From positions 43,172 to 107,171 of the forward strand of contig JAKSDO010000153.1 of the NCBI GenBank assembly GCA_022360055.1: a DNA stretch of 64,000 nucleotides, read 5' to 3'. The stretch comes from Cytophagales bacterium. Lineage in GTDB: Bacteria; Bacteroidota; Bacteroidia; Cytophagales; Cyclobacteriaceae. Of this stretch, positions 17,165 through 25,997 are shown piece by piece. Position 1 is the first letter of the stretch; each line of letters begins with the position of its first letter. The notes under the pieces were generated by a model, which did no database searches, was not told where the DNA came from, and saw only the letters and a list, made by a program, of their open reading frames with translations. Made by a program: the position numbers and the translations under genes.

Positions 17165-17537
17165 TACAATAGATCATTAAAATTAAGAAACCAGCATTGA
17201 CAGAAATGGTAAAATCTCTACTGATAAATAAAACACGGCAATTTAAGAATATTTCCTTTACCGTCCAGAACCGTCATGTTTTGCGTTTTGAAAAAACCGA
17301 TGTCTGAAGAAGGCCGGCTCAAGATCAAAAACCGGTTTACCAAAACGGCTCATGGGAGGGCCAGGCGTTAAAATATTTGTCATCGCATCGACTAATTTCC
17401 GGTCTTCCAAAGTCGGAACATTTTATGCAGGGCCGGTTTGTGCCTGTGCCGCCGAGATTATTTCCATTAAAATTCGCACGCCCTATGACGCGAATGAACA
17501 TGCGAACGTATCTCTATCCGCCTTTTAATTCTGTTTT
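17165..17537. other. Intergenic stretch, no feature recognised
   Basis: These 373 bases lie between the 5' end of the sigma gene and the 3' end of the GH29 gene. They should contain the sigma gene promoter and the end of the fucosidase transcript. I saw no convincing -33/-7 pair, no terminator with a T-run and no open frame with coding character. Confidence 0.4.
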
Positions 17538-18851
17538 CTAGAATTTCACATTTTCAAGTTTCACAACGATAGGGTTCGGCCATTTCCGGTCGTTGTAAAT
17601 ACGCTGGGCTCTCATGATATCCAGCTTCAATCCCTCCCCGGTTTGCATAGCGGATGGCGAGGCGTCTACGTCGGTTTGATATTCCAAAATACTTCCGCCA
17701 TGACCAAGCACCGATACCTTTGTTTTGCCGGTTCCCTCAATAGATTTCAGTATGAACTCCTTTCTTTCCCCAAGCTTCCAATCCGCTTCTCCGGTTATGA
17801 ACGCATACATCGCATGCCCGTCTTTCTTTTTCAAAAACCAGATGTTGTCTTCGCGAATGGTCGCCAGAGGTTCCACATCTTCCATCGACTCCCGATTGAT
17901 GAACATCCATAGCGCCACTTCATTCAGAATCGCTTTTTGCTCGGGAGGCACATGACCTTCGGCATCGGGGCCGAAATTAAGGAGCAGGTTGCCTCCTTTG
18001 GCCCTGATCTCTATGACCATTTCTATTACTTTTCCGGCGGACTTATACACTTCGTTCGTCGGGCGGTATTGCCATTGTGCGCTACTTGTATAGCACGCTT
18101 CCCACGGCGACGGGATGGGTGTGTCGGGGAGGTTCTGTTCCGGGGTTTCAATGGCGCCCCGGGTCACCACCACATCCGGATTGATCTCCCAGCATACTTT
18201 GGCCAGTTCCGTTTTTCCATATTGCTCCGCACCGTCCAGAAAAACCACGTCGATTTTACCGTAATTGGTCATCAGTTCTTTCATTTGCTCCCTGATATAA
18301 TCCAGCAGCTCTGGATTGTTGGAAGGCAATGTCGGCGCTCTTTTGCGACTGATCGGAATGCCCTGTTTGTTTATAAAATGAAAATCATCGGGTGAAAAAT
18401 ACAAGCCGATCGCCAGGCCTTCTTTTCTGAATGCTTCGACAATTTCGCCGGTGACATCTCTGCCAAACGGGGTGTTCATTATGTTGTAATCGGTGGTTTC
18501 GGTGTCGTACATGCAAAATCCGTTGTGGTGCTTGGTCGTAAATACCACGTATTTCATTCCTGCGGATTTTGCCATCTGCGCCCAGATTTCAGGGTCAAAT
18601 CCGGATGGATCAAAGGTTTTGGGCAATTCGCGCTCATACCTTTTGATGTAGTCAGCGGATGCGCCGACCAATGAATGGCTGATCACCATACCCAATTGCA
18701 CATCGTGGCTCCAATGGATAAACATACCGAAGCCCAAATCGGTGAACCATGCTTCCCTTTCCGGCTTGTTGAGGTTTAAAATTTCCTCCTGTGCAACGGC
18801 ATTCCCCATCACAAGGATGCCGATCATGATCGTTAAAACTTTGTTTTTCAT
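17538..18851 (-). CDS. GH29 alpha-L-fucosidase-like protein (437 aa)
   Basis: A signal peptide (MKNKVLTIMIGILVMGNAVA) leads into a GH29 TIM barrel. Family marks include FGMFIHWSHD near residue 40, GMKYVVFTTKHHNGFCMY (about 97-114), GLYFSPDDFHF (about 150) and KIDVVFLDGAEQ (about 195-206). The Asp of the last motif aligns with the usual nucleophile. GH29 enzymes release alpha-L-fucose by a retaining mechanism; here the substrate may be sulfated because a sulfatase gene lies just upstream in the same direction. A C-terminal beta-sandwich of about 100 residues follows. Length is normal for the shorter GH29 type. The regiospecificity of this divergent member is not known. Confidence 0.88.
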   Translation of the reverse strand: MKNKVLTIMIGILVMGNAVAQEEILNLNKPEREAWFTDLGFGMFIHWSHDVQLGMVISHSLVGASADYIKRYERELPKTFDPSGFDPEIWAQMAKSAGMKYVVFTTKHHNGFCMYDTETTDYNIMNTPFGRDVTGEIVEAFRKEGLAIGLYFSPDDFHFINKQGIPISRKRAPTLPSNNPELLDYIREQMKELMTNYGKIDVVFLDGAEQYGKTELAKVCWEINPDVVVTRGAIETPEQNLPDTPIPSPWEACYTSSAQWQYRPTNEVYKSAGKVIEMVIEIRAKGGNLLLNFGPDAEGHVPPEQKAILNEVALWMFINRESMEDVEPLATIREDNIWFLKKKDGHAMYAFITGEADWKLGERKEFILKSIEGTGKTKVSVLGHGGSILEYQTDVDASPSAMQTGEGLKLDIMRAQRIYNDRKWPNPIVVKLENVKF

Positions 18852-18877
18852 AATAGATATTTAATGACCCGTTAATT

Positions 18878-19114
18878 TTACAGCTTTGTTTTGATTTTTA
18901 CCAGTCTTTCCGGTCTCGGCATCGACTTTGTCGAGAAATCGGTAAGCTTATCACGAAGCTCTGTAGCTTTTTGGGGCTTCAAATACCGCAAATCATTTGA
19001 TTCGTTCTTGTCGCCCAGCCGTACCCCGAAACCTGTAGTGGCTGCTTTTTCACAGGAATCCTTAAAGAAGTCTTTTGAGCCGCTGATCTCCAGGATTTCG
19101 CCAGCAGGGTCAGC
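18878..19114 (-). pseudogene. Possible gene remnant, sulfatase-C-terminus-like, between GH29 and sulfatase genes
   Basis: A frame of 78 codons, with no start codon in reach, reads like real protein. It ends NESNDLRYLKPQKATELRDK and then a Pro- and Arg-rich tail with stop TAA. The pattern acidic-E-(S/T)-N-(D/N)-L followed by a lysine-rich helix is what many type I sulfatases show at their C-terminus. The upstream frame is broken by a TGA near 19175. The whole gap 18852-19304 (453 bases) is therefore probably the decayed tail of another gene, perhaps a second sulfatase. The match is by eye and the assignment is weak. Confidence 0.35.
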
Positions 19115-19304
19115 ATCTCGCGGCGGCTGTTTGTTTTACCCGCAGCTTTATTGATGATCATAGCATTATTTTCAGTCAGCTTTCAGACGACCAGGTCAGC
19201 TTTATCCAATCCGGTGGATGCCTTGCGGGACGAATAAATTGCTTTTTTGATATTGAAACGGCTGAGCACGGCAATTAGAAGCAGTATAAATGCATTGTCC
19301 GGAT

Positions 19305-20840
19305 CTATTTATTCCGAGGTTGATCCCAGAAACGATATGGATCATTTACACCGGTCATTTCCCTAAGGAGCAGGCTTTCCATCTCCTTCAGTTTTTTTGC
19401 ATATTTTGGATCATCCGCCAGGTTCACCTGTTTTTTATTCGGCTTGTTTCCCGTTAATGCAATCACTTCGGGATTACGATGCTCCCTGAGCAACTCATCC
19501 GGATTTTTTTTCAAATTGAACAGTTGCGTTTCTCTGACCTGACCATCCATCATGTCGTATTTGATCAGCTTCCAGTTTCCTTGCTTCACACAGCGCATTC
19601 CGGGCTTGGTGCCACCGCAATATACCCCATATAATACATCGCGGATTTGATCTTTCTTCCCTTCCAATACAGGTCTGAAACTATACCCATCAGCGGTCCG
19701 GGGTTTCCGAATCCCAGCGAGGTCACACATGGTCGGAAGAACATCCATCAAATAAATGTTGCCTCTTGCCTTACTTCCTTTTTTGATGCCAGGACCTTTC
19801 GCAAGGAATGGAACCTGCCAGCTATGTTCATAGAGGTTCTGCTTACCCATCAAGCCATGTTTTCCGACTGCAATTCCGTGATCAGAAGTAAAAAAGATAT
19901 AGGTGTTTTCCAATTCTCCCGTTTCTTTCAGTTTTTTGAGAACACGTCCTACCTGAATGTCAATATTCTCAATGCAGGCAAACTCTTTTCCTTTTTCATT
20001 GCGTACGGTTGCTTCATCCCGTTTTTCCATTACTCCCTGCACGCGATACTCATCCCTCAGCTTAGGATGTCCATGAAAAAACGGATGCTCGGGAAGCCAG
20101 TTTACGGGCAATTTCGGAGTCCTGACGTTCACAGTCTCCGGGGGGCCAGGATCAATTGCTCCGTACTTTTTCAGCAGTTCGGGTTTCCCGTGTCGGGCGT
20201 CATGAGGATGCGAAAAGCCCAGATAAATTAGGAACGGCTTATCACCGGGGTTTTCGATTCTATGCTGCAAATAATCAATTACGTGATCTGCATGCCACTT
20301 ACTGCCTGCTTCATCCTCAGCGCTCCTGCAAGTCTTATCGAAACGTTGCTCAAAAAGCCGGTTAGCCCCATCGTAACTATTCCCCCATTTGCATGTTCGG
20401 AATGTTTCATAGCCGGCGCGTTTAAGTAAAGCGGGCATACTATAAAATGCAGGATCCTCTGTTGTAAGATTTGCAAAATGTTTTGCAGGCTCATGCATAT
20501 ATTCGTCAGGTTTCGTTCTTGTCGGCAGGCCTTTTGTCCTCCAAACATTGCGGCCTGTCATGATCATGGTGCGAGACGGCGTACAAACTGCCCCACTCCA
20601 CGACCCCATATGGTGAGCTGCAGTAAAAGTAATTCCTTCTTTCGACAATTTATCGAGATTAGGGGTATCACATATTTTATCCCCATATGCGTCAAGCGTA
20701 CTTGCATCCTGATCGTCGGCGATGATAAAAAGGATATTCGGTCTTCGGTTTAATTCTTGAGCAACACCGGAACGTTCCGGCAAAAACAACCCTCCAAAAC
20801 CTGCAAGTGCGAGCACCAGCTTTCGCAAGTAACTATTCAT
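19305..20840 (-). CDS. Type I (FGly) sulfatase
   Basis: The 511-residue product has a signal peptide (RKLVLALAGFGGLFLPERSG region). Next come the metal-binding start NILFIIADDQDASTLDAYG (about 35-53) and the maturation motif VCTPSRTMIMTGR (about 87-99). The Cys of C-T-P-S-R is the residue converted to formylglycine. Later marks are FLIYLGFSHPHD, the ENTYIFFTSDHGIAVGKHGL metal-site segment (about 310-330) and a C-terminal KYAKKLKEMESLLLREMTG helix. It removes sulfate esters from glycans in the periplasm or outside the cell. Its neighbour on the same strand is a GH29 fucosidase, so a sulfated fucose-containing glycan is the likely target. The S1 subfamily cannot be fixed by eye. Confidence 0.92.
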   Translation of the reverse strand: MNSYLRKLVLALAGFGGLFLPERSGVAQELNRRPNILFIIADDQDASTLDAYGDKICDTPNLDKLSKEGITFTAAHHMGSWSGAVCTPSRTMIMTGRNVWRTKGLPTRTKPDEYMHEPAKHFANLTTEDPAFYSMPALLKRAGYETFRTCKWGNSYDGANRLFEQRFDKTCRSAEDEAGSKWHADHVIDYLQHRIENPGDKPFLIYLGFSHPHDARHGKPELLKKYGAIDPGPPETVNVRTPKLPVNWLPEHPFFHGHPKLRDEYRVQGVMEKRDEATVRNEKGKEFACIENIDIQVGRVLKKLKETGELENTYIFFTSDHGIAVGKHGLMGKQNLYEHSWQVPFLAKGPGIKKGSKARGNIYLMDVLPTMCDLAGIRKPRTADGYSFRPVLEGKKDQIRDVLYGVYCGGTKPGMRCVKQGNWKLIKYDMMDGQVRETQLFNLKKNPDELLREHRNPEVIALTGNKPNKKQVNLADDPKYAKKLKEMESLLLREMTGVNDPYRFWDQPRNK

Positions 20841-21257
20841 AATTATGCTTTTAATTCAGGCTTTTATAACATTTCTTTTCAAGACAAACTTACCCGGCCG
20901 ACCTTTACCCTCCTATTTTTCAAAACAAAAGGAAGTATCACTAAGGTGAGACGAAAGAAATTTAATGCGTTTGAGGGGTTAACTGCAAAGAAATGCTTGT
21001 TGTATCATGCATGTAAACAGCTAACTATAACCCGGTAAATTGGGCAGTTCTCGTGCCTTTTTCGAGGCCAAAAGCCCTGAAGAAAGTTGATTTTGATGAA
21101 GAGCCGCACGGTTTATCGAATGAAAAAACACCGAACGGGAGTTGTGAAGCATGTTTAAATCAAATCGAATTTTCTAATCATGCCCGTGTCGGATAACGGG
21201 AGGAAGCCGCGTCCTATTTACAATTATCAATCAAAGGCTAAAATGCGGACATAACTG
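20841..21257. other. Intergenic stretch containing a dispersed repeat
   Basis: These 417 bases lie upstream of the sulfatase and downstream of the receptor gene, all on the minus strand. The only structure recognised is the repeat at 21102-21170. The part next to the sulfatase start (20841-21000) must hold its promoter if the two genes are not co-transcribed, but I could not pick out a clear motif. Confidence 0.4.
21102..21170 (+). repeat. Dispersed repeat, copy 1 (partner at 25630-25700)
   Basis: Starting at 21102, AGCCGCACGGTTTATCGAAT, then AAAAAACACCGAACGG and GAAGCATGTTTAAATCA align with 25630-25692 with a few substitutions and one-base gaps. Both copies lie just after the 3' end of a gene: here the receptor at 21258-23636, there the response regulator at 24870-25571. 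The function is unknown; a small mobile or palindromic repeat is possible. Confidence 0.55.
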
Positions 21258-23636
21258 TCAAAACCTTTTTTGACCGGAAAACTCCATCGCATCGCCCTTA
21301 CCAAATCCATAACTAATTCCAACGGTCACAAATCTACCCCTCCGGTGATAATTGTATAAATGGAAACCGGGCTGCTCCGTTTCACTTTCTGTCATCCTCG
21401 AGGCAAAAACATCTCTGACACTAAGATTTATAATCGTTTTACCCTTCATCAGTTTTTTTCTCAACCCTACATCGGCAAAAAAGTTTCCGGATCTTACCGA
21501 CTGAATTGTTCGTACTTTTGACCAATAAAATCCCGTAATTTCAAAGTCAAACTGAGCGGGCAATTTCATTTTTGTGTTTAAGGTGGAAGACCATTGAGAT
21601 GAATTGAAATCAAACGATGACGACTCCCTGGTGCCCTTTCTGTTGAAATAATTATAATTGAAATCTCCGTTAAACGTCAGCCAGTCAACCGGACTGTATT
21701 TGGCGTTAAACTCGATGCCCGTCGACCGGTTTGTACCGATGTTTTCGGGTCTTGTAATGCTCACGTTGTTTTCAACCTGTGTAATTCGTTCGATAACGTC
21801 CGTCGTAAATAAATGATATAAACCGACATTAAAGGAAATTTTGTTGAGGTTATAAATTGCCGTGAGCTCATAGGAGTCACTAAACTCAGGAAGCAATTCC
21901 GGATTTCCCGTACGAATAACAAAATTGTTTCTAATGTTGAAAAACGGATTTAAATCCCACATTCGGGGCCTAAAGATCCTTTTTGAGAATCCCGCCTGCA
22001 AGGAAAGATAATCGGTGAATTTATAAGAGGTATGAATCGTAGGAAACAAATTGGAATAGTTTTGCTCATTCGATTCATCGGTTTCCTCGAGTACCGTATT
22101 CAAATCCGTATGCTCGATTCGAAGCCCTAACTTCACGCCCCAGTTGTCATTTTCAAAGGCTCCCGTACCGTAAATGCCCAGCACTTTTTGGTTAAAATCG
22201 AAAACATTCGTCAAACCGGGAATTATTTCCCATTCGCCGTCCACCAGATCTTCTACGGAATAATCGTTGGAAACATCGGAGATCACATATTGCGAACCGG
22301 CTTCCAGCGTATAGTTATCCGTTATCGGATCGGTATAATCCAATTTGAACGTATGCGTGGCATTTACAAAATCGGTCCGCGTTTGCTGTGATGTCCGGTT
22401 CGGAATGCCTTCAATTGGAATGTTTGTGTACGAAGAATTTTGATCTTTTCCGAAGAAATGTCCCTGTGCGCTGAATAGCAACGTATGATCCTTGTGGTCT
22501 TTGAAATCCTTTTTATACTGAAAGTCATACTGATATTTTGGATTCGTAGCTTCGGTCTCTTCTTTTCTATTCCATGAAGATTCCCTGTTTTCATTAAAGT
22601 CATGCGCGAGAAAATCATTATCGGCATACTCCTTCTCAAGTTCGTAGGCAAAGTTTCCCGTCAACGAGACTACATTGTATTTGTTGATATGATAGTCAGC
22701 ACCGAGGATCAGGTTAAAGAACGTTTCATTTTTTTCATGATCTCCTTTGCTGCTCAAGGTCGAATTATTGATCAGATCTTCGTTTCGTGTTTCGGTTTTT
22801 CCGGGAAAGGTTCTGTGTCCAAATCCAATCTGTGAAAATAGGTTGAATTTTTCCGTTCTGCGATTCATACTCAATCCAAGGCTGTGGTTATTTGGATATC
22901 CGCCATTTAGGGTGACCGATCCGTTTATCCCTTTTTTCTCCTCTTTCTTCATCACGATGTTGATGATCCCGGATGTGCCTTCCGCTTCATATTTTGCCGA
23001 AGGGTTGGTGATCACTTCTATTTTTTCCAGCATTTCGGCGGTAATGGTTCCCAAAGCGCCCTGGTCCGCAGCTAAAACCGATGGTTTCCCATTAATTAAA
23101 ACCTGTACCCCTGTACTCCCGCGAAGACTAATAACGCCTTCAATGCTTACCTGGACAGAGGGCACATTGTTTAACACTTCCAAAGCACTCATCCCCGTGC
23201 TGCTCAAATCTTTACCAACGTTAAAAACGCGTTTATCGAGTTTGAATTCAGTCCTGGATTTTTCCGCCCGGACAACAATTTCCTCCAGCGTACTCGTATT
23301 TTCAGATAATGAGACCGTCCCCAGATCGAGTGTGCCGTTCTGAATCTGAAAATCTCTGATGGTTTTGGTCACAAATCCGATGAAACTGATTTCAATATAA
23401 AATTCGGTAGCGTCGGTCATCACCTCAAACGTTCCATCCAATGAGGTCGTAGTTCCGGTAATTGGCTTCTGTTCTTTTGGATCTCCGATCATAACCGTTG
23501 CAAATTCCACCGGTTGCCCGTTTTCACCCACAATAACCTTCCCCTGAATCTTAATCCCGGAACTTTGGGCATGAACCACATGATAGCTGAAACCGATCAA
23601 TAAGACTGTAATAAGTTGAATCGTTACAAATTTCAT
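21258..23636 (-). CDS. TonB-dependent receptor / outer membrane beta-barrel protein (no STN)
   Basis: The 792-residue product has a signal peptide (ends near YHVVHAQ). It continues with a CarboxypepD_reg-like domain (about 28-115, IKIQGKVIVGENGQPVEFA), a plug (about 120-225: RVFNVGKDLSSTGMSALEVL, NPSAKYEAEGTSGIINIVMK) and a barrel ending SGQKRF. It matches the OMP_b-brl_3 group rather than SusC, and no SusD partner is nearby. It has no STN domain, so it is not a sigma/FecR sensor. Its ligand is unknown; members of this group have been linked to peptides, metals or small molecules. It is divergent from a histidine kinase/LytTR pair, 199 bp away, which suggests regulation by that pair. Confidence 0.88.
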   Translation of the reverse strand: MKFVTIQLITVLLIGFSYHVVHAQSSGIKIQGKVIVGENGQPVEFATVMIGDPKEQKPITGTTTSLDGTFEVMTDATEFYIEISFIGFVTKTIRDFQIQNGTLDLGTVSLSENTSTLEEIVVRAEKSRTEFKLDKRVFNVGKDLSSTGMSALEVLNNVPSVQVSIEGVISLRGSTGVQVLINGKPSVLAADQGALGTITAEMLEKIEVITNPSAKYEAEGTSGIINIVMKKEEKKGINGSVTLNGGYPNNHSLGLSMNRRTEKFNLFSQIGFGHRTFPGKTETRNEDLINNSTLSSKGDHEKNETFFNLILGADYHINKYNVVSLTGNFAYELEKEYADNDFLAHDFNENRESSWNRKEETEATNPKYQYDFQYKKDFKDHKDHTLLFSAQGHFFGKDQNSSYTNIPIEGIPNRTSQQTRTDFVNATHTFKLDYTDPITDNYTLEAGSQYVISDVSNDYSVEDLVDGEWEIIPGLTNVFDFNQKVLGIYGTGAFENDNWGVKLGLRIEHTDLNTVLEETDESNEQNYSNLFPTIHTSYKFTDYLSLQAGFSKRIFRPRMWDLNPFFNIRNNFVIRTGNPELLPEFSDSYELTAIYNLNKISFNVGLYHLFTTDVIERITQVENNVSITRPENIGTNRSTGIEFNAKYSPVDWLTFNGDFNYNYFNRKGTRESSSFDFNSSQWSSTLNTKMKLPAQFDFEITGFYWSKVRTIQSVRSGNFFADVGLRKKLMKGKTIINLSVRDVFASRMTESETEQPGFHLYNYHRRGRFVTVGISYGFGKGDAMEFSGQKRF

Positions 23637-23835
23637 AGATAAACCTCATGATTATATGATGGCGCTAAGGAAACGTGTTTTTGAAAGAAGAAAAAATTAA
23701 ATCTTTGAACAACTAAAACTAAAGGTCAAACTACATAATTTATGTTGAAAGGTTTGCCTGAGCAGTTGATCCTACCGAATGTGTAATTAAGCGACTTCTT
23801 TTTTTAACTCATCGTTCAAGTATTATTTTTGATCA
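23637..23835. promoter_or_regulatory. Divergent promoter region between receptor and histidine kinase genes
   Basis: The two flanking genes start outward from this 199-bp gap, so both promoters must lie here. On the plus strand TATTTTTG (23824-23831) fits the Bacteroidota -7 pattern TAnnTTTG. It sits only five bases before the kinase ATG, which would give a nearly leaderless transcript, and no clear TTG lies about 20 bp upstream. The element call is weak; the location of the promoters is secure by gene layout. Confidence 0.4.
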
Positions 23836-24873
23836 ATGGCTCCATTGTTTAAAAACATTTCCATCTCTTTAAAGGAGTTTATTTTTCAAATACTTTTGTT
23901 TTTGCTGGTATTTGTTTTCTATTCCTTTGACAAACACACCCAACACATTGAAGAATATCAGGTTGTTTTTTTTCTCAACTACGTTTTTTGGACATTGATC
24001 ATAAATTATGTGTTATTGCCACATTTTTATTTCAAAAAAAGACATCTTCTTTTCTTTATTTCGTTGGTATTGATTATTTCGGCGGTGATTCTTGTCGAAG
24101 AGTTGATCCTGGAAAAAATATACTTCCCGGACACCAAACGAGCGCATGAATTCCCCGGGGTATTTTTTAGCTTATTGGAGGTATTGCCGGTCATTGTCAT
24201 TCTTTCGGGATTTAAGTTTGCCTGGGATGCCTTGGGCAAGCAACGCCAGGTTGACGAATTGAAAACTTATATACGGGAAAGTGAAATGCAGTTTTTAAAA
24301 TCGCAAATCAACCCGCATTTTCTTTTTAACAATTTAAATAATCTATACGCATACGCGATCGAAAAATCTCCGAAAACGCCTAAAATCATATTGGAATTGA
24401 GCGGGGTGTTGCGATATATGCTCTACGATTGCAGAGCGCAATTCGTCCTCCTGTCAAAAGAAATTGAACAACTGGAGAATTTTACGAAGCTGAATCAACT
24501 GCAAATTGAACACCGCGGCACGGTAAAGTTCCGGGCAAACAAAATCCGGTCTGCTTATAAAATCGCTCCCTTAATCTTGATTGTGTTTATCGAAAACGCT
24601 TTCAAGCACAGTCAGAAAGGACAATCCAGCAATATTTTAATTGACATCGAATTTAATGTGTCCGAAGAAGGAAAGCTTACTTTTGTTTGTAAGAATAATT
24701 TTCATCCCAATTCCAACTCAACAAGCGACGCTTCAAAAAGAATTGGATTAAACAATGTAAAAAAAAGATTGCAATTGCTATATCCCAATGCCCATCAGTT
24801 AAATATTCGGGAATCCGAAGACAAATTTGAAGTATATTTATCCATACAGTTAGAAAAGGCGCATCAAACATGA
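23836..24873 (+). CDS. LytS-type sensor histidine kinase
   Basis: The 345-residue product has four predicted membrane spans in the first 135 residues (for example FQILLFLLVFVFYSF, FWTLIINYVLLPHF, FFISLVLIISAVILV, LPVIVILSGFKFAW). A short coiled segment and the His_kinase domain follow, with LKSQINPHFLFNNLNNLYAY, where the His is the phosphoacceptor. The ATP-binding part includes ILIVFIENAFKHSQKGQ and RIGLNNVKKRLQLLYP. There is no extracytoplasmic sensor domain, so the signal may be sensed in the membrane. The stop overlaps the start of the response regulator by four bases (ATGA), indicating translational coupling. Confidence 0.93.
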   Translation: MAPLFKNISISLKEFIFQILLFLLVFVFYSFDKHTQHIEEYQVVFFLNYVFWTLIINYVLLPHFYFKKRHLLFFISLVLIISAVILVEELILEKIYFPDTKRAHEFPGVFFSLLEVLPVIVILSGFKFAWDALGKQRQVDELKTYIRESEMQFLKSQINPHFLFNNLNNLYAYAIEKSPKTPKIILELSGVLRYMLYDCRAQFVLLSKEIEQLENFTKLNQLQIEHRGTVKFRANKIRSAYKIAPLILIVFIENAFKHSQKGQSSNILIDIEFNVSEEGKLTFVCKNNFHPNSNSTSDASKRIGLNNVKKRLQLLYPNAHQLNIRESEDKFEVYLSIQLEKAHQT

Positions 24874-25571
24874 ATTGCATCATTATAGAAGATCAACCTC
24901 CCGCCCAGCGTATTTTAAAAAAATACATTGATGATTATGCCCCGTTGCAGCTTTTGGGCACTTTTTCTGATGCTACTCTGGCCATGGAGTATCTAAAAAC
25001 CGAACGTATCGACTTGATTTTTTTGGATATACACCTACCCAAATTATCCGGGATGGACTTTATTAAGGCGCTTACAAATCCTCCGCATGTAATATTGACC
25101 ACGGCCTATTCGGAATATGCGCTGGAGAGCTATGAATATGATGTTGTTGACTATTTGTTAAAACCGTTTTCATTTCAGCGGTTTATAAAAGCCGTCTTAA
25201 AAGTGCCTTCGAATAACCCCAAACAATATAAATCAGGTGATTCAAGCCAGGAAAGCAGAGGGGAATTATTCATCAAATCCGGTTATGAATATGTAAAAAT
25301 TAAAATTTCGGATATTCTGTATATCCAGTCGGATACGGATTATACGGAAATATATACTTCAGCGATGAAGTATGTATCGTCCGAACCGCTTCATTACTGG
25401 CGCGATAAATTAAACAACAGTCAATTTGTAAGAGTGCATAAATCTTATATCGTCAATGTTTCAAAAATTGTAAAAATTGCGGGCAACCGGATTCATTTGT
25501 CCGAGCAAATCATTATTCCGATCGGCAGAACGTTTAAGGACAATTTTAGAATGCGATTTATGGATAAATAA
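24870..25571 (+). CDS. LytTR-family response regulator
   Basis: The 233-residue product has a receiver domain (about 1-118) with phosphoacceptor Asp in LIFLDIHLPKLSG and the conserved Thr and Lys in ILTTAYSEYA and YLLKPFS. A LytTR DNA-binding domain follows (about 135-230: LFIKSGYEYVKIKISDILYI, FVRVHKSYIVN, IPIGRTFKDNFRMRF). It is the partner of the overlapping LytS-type kinase. Likely targets are the divergent receptor gene and perhaps the S41 protease gene downstream; no binding sites could be identified by eye. Confidence 0.95.
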   Translation: MNCIIIEDQPPAQRILKKYIDDYAPLQLLGTFSDATLAMEYLKTERIDLIFLDIHLPKLSGMDFIKALTNPPHVILTTAYSEYALESYEYDVVDYLLKPFSFQRFIKAVLKVPSNNPKQYKSGDSSQESRGELFIKSGYEYVKIKISDILYIQSDTDYTEIYTSAMKYVSSEPLHYWRDKLNNSQFVRVHKSYIVNVSKIVKIAGNRIHLSEQIIIPIGRTFKDNFRMRFMDK

Positions 25572-25997
25572 CAGGTTGATCGGAGCAATCAAAGGTACTG
25601 ACCGTGATCAAGTTTAATTTTCAAAGGTCAGCCCCCACGGTTCATTGAATAATAAAACACCGAAAGAGGCATACGAAGCATGATTAAATCAGTATACCTC
25701 GAATATTTTCCGTCTCCGGCGTAGGGTAAAAGCGCATTCATCCGGTATAAATCCAAAAATGATATCCGTGAAACACCTGGCAAGAAGTCTCTCCGGGCTG
25801 ATCTGTTCCTCCATATTTGCAAACACAAATGCGCACCCATATGGAATTGTGAAAAGTGAGGGCCCGGTACTTAAACCGGGCGCCTGTGGAATACAAAACA
25901 AAGGCAAACTACTTAAGGACAGGCCGGTAAAGACAGTTTCAGGAACCTCCTGTTACAACAGGCAGTTTTATTACATAACTAAAAATCAGTATACCTA
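25572..25997. other. Intergenic stretch with hairpins and direct repeats
   Basis: The 426 bases before the S41 gene contain several structures. One is a copy of a dispersed repeat (25630-25700). Another is a hairpin CCCGGT-ACTTAA-ACCGGG (25863-25880). A third is a hairpin CCTGTT-AC-AACAGG (25949-25962) followed by CAGTTTTATT, which could terminate plus-strand transcription. The fourth is a 14-base direct repeat AAATCAGTATACCT at 25686-25699 and 25983-25996. The short open frames here overlap one another on both strands and show no coding character. Confidence 0.45.
25630..25700 (+). repeat. Dispersed repeat, copy 2 (partner at 21102-21170)
   Basis: Shared blocks with the partner copy include CACGGTT, AAAACACCGAA and GAAGCATG-TTAAATCA. 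It begins 59 bp after the stop of the response regulator and is in the same orientation as copy 1. A distant likeness to the repeat at 33550 and 49323 (ATAAAACAC) is noted but unproven. Confidence 0.55.

Noticed and set aside
18891..19154. 87-codon plus-strand frame between GH29 and sulfatase genes
   Set aside because: It is antisense to the better-looking minus-strand remnant and shows no recognisable protein features.
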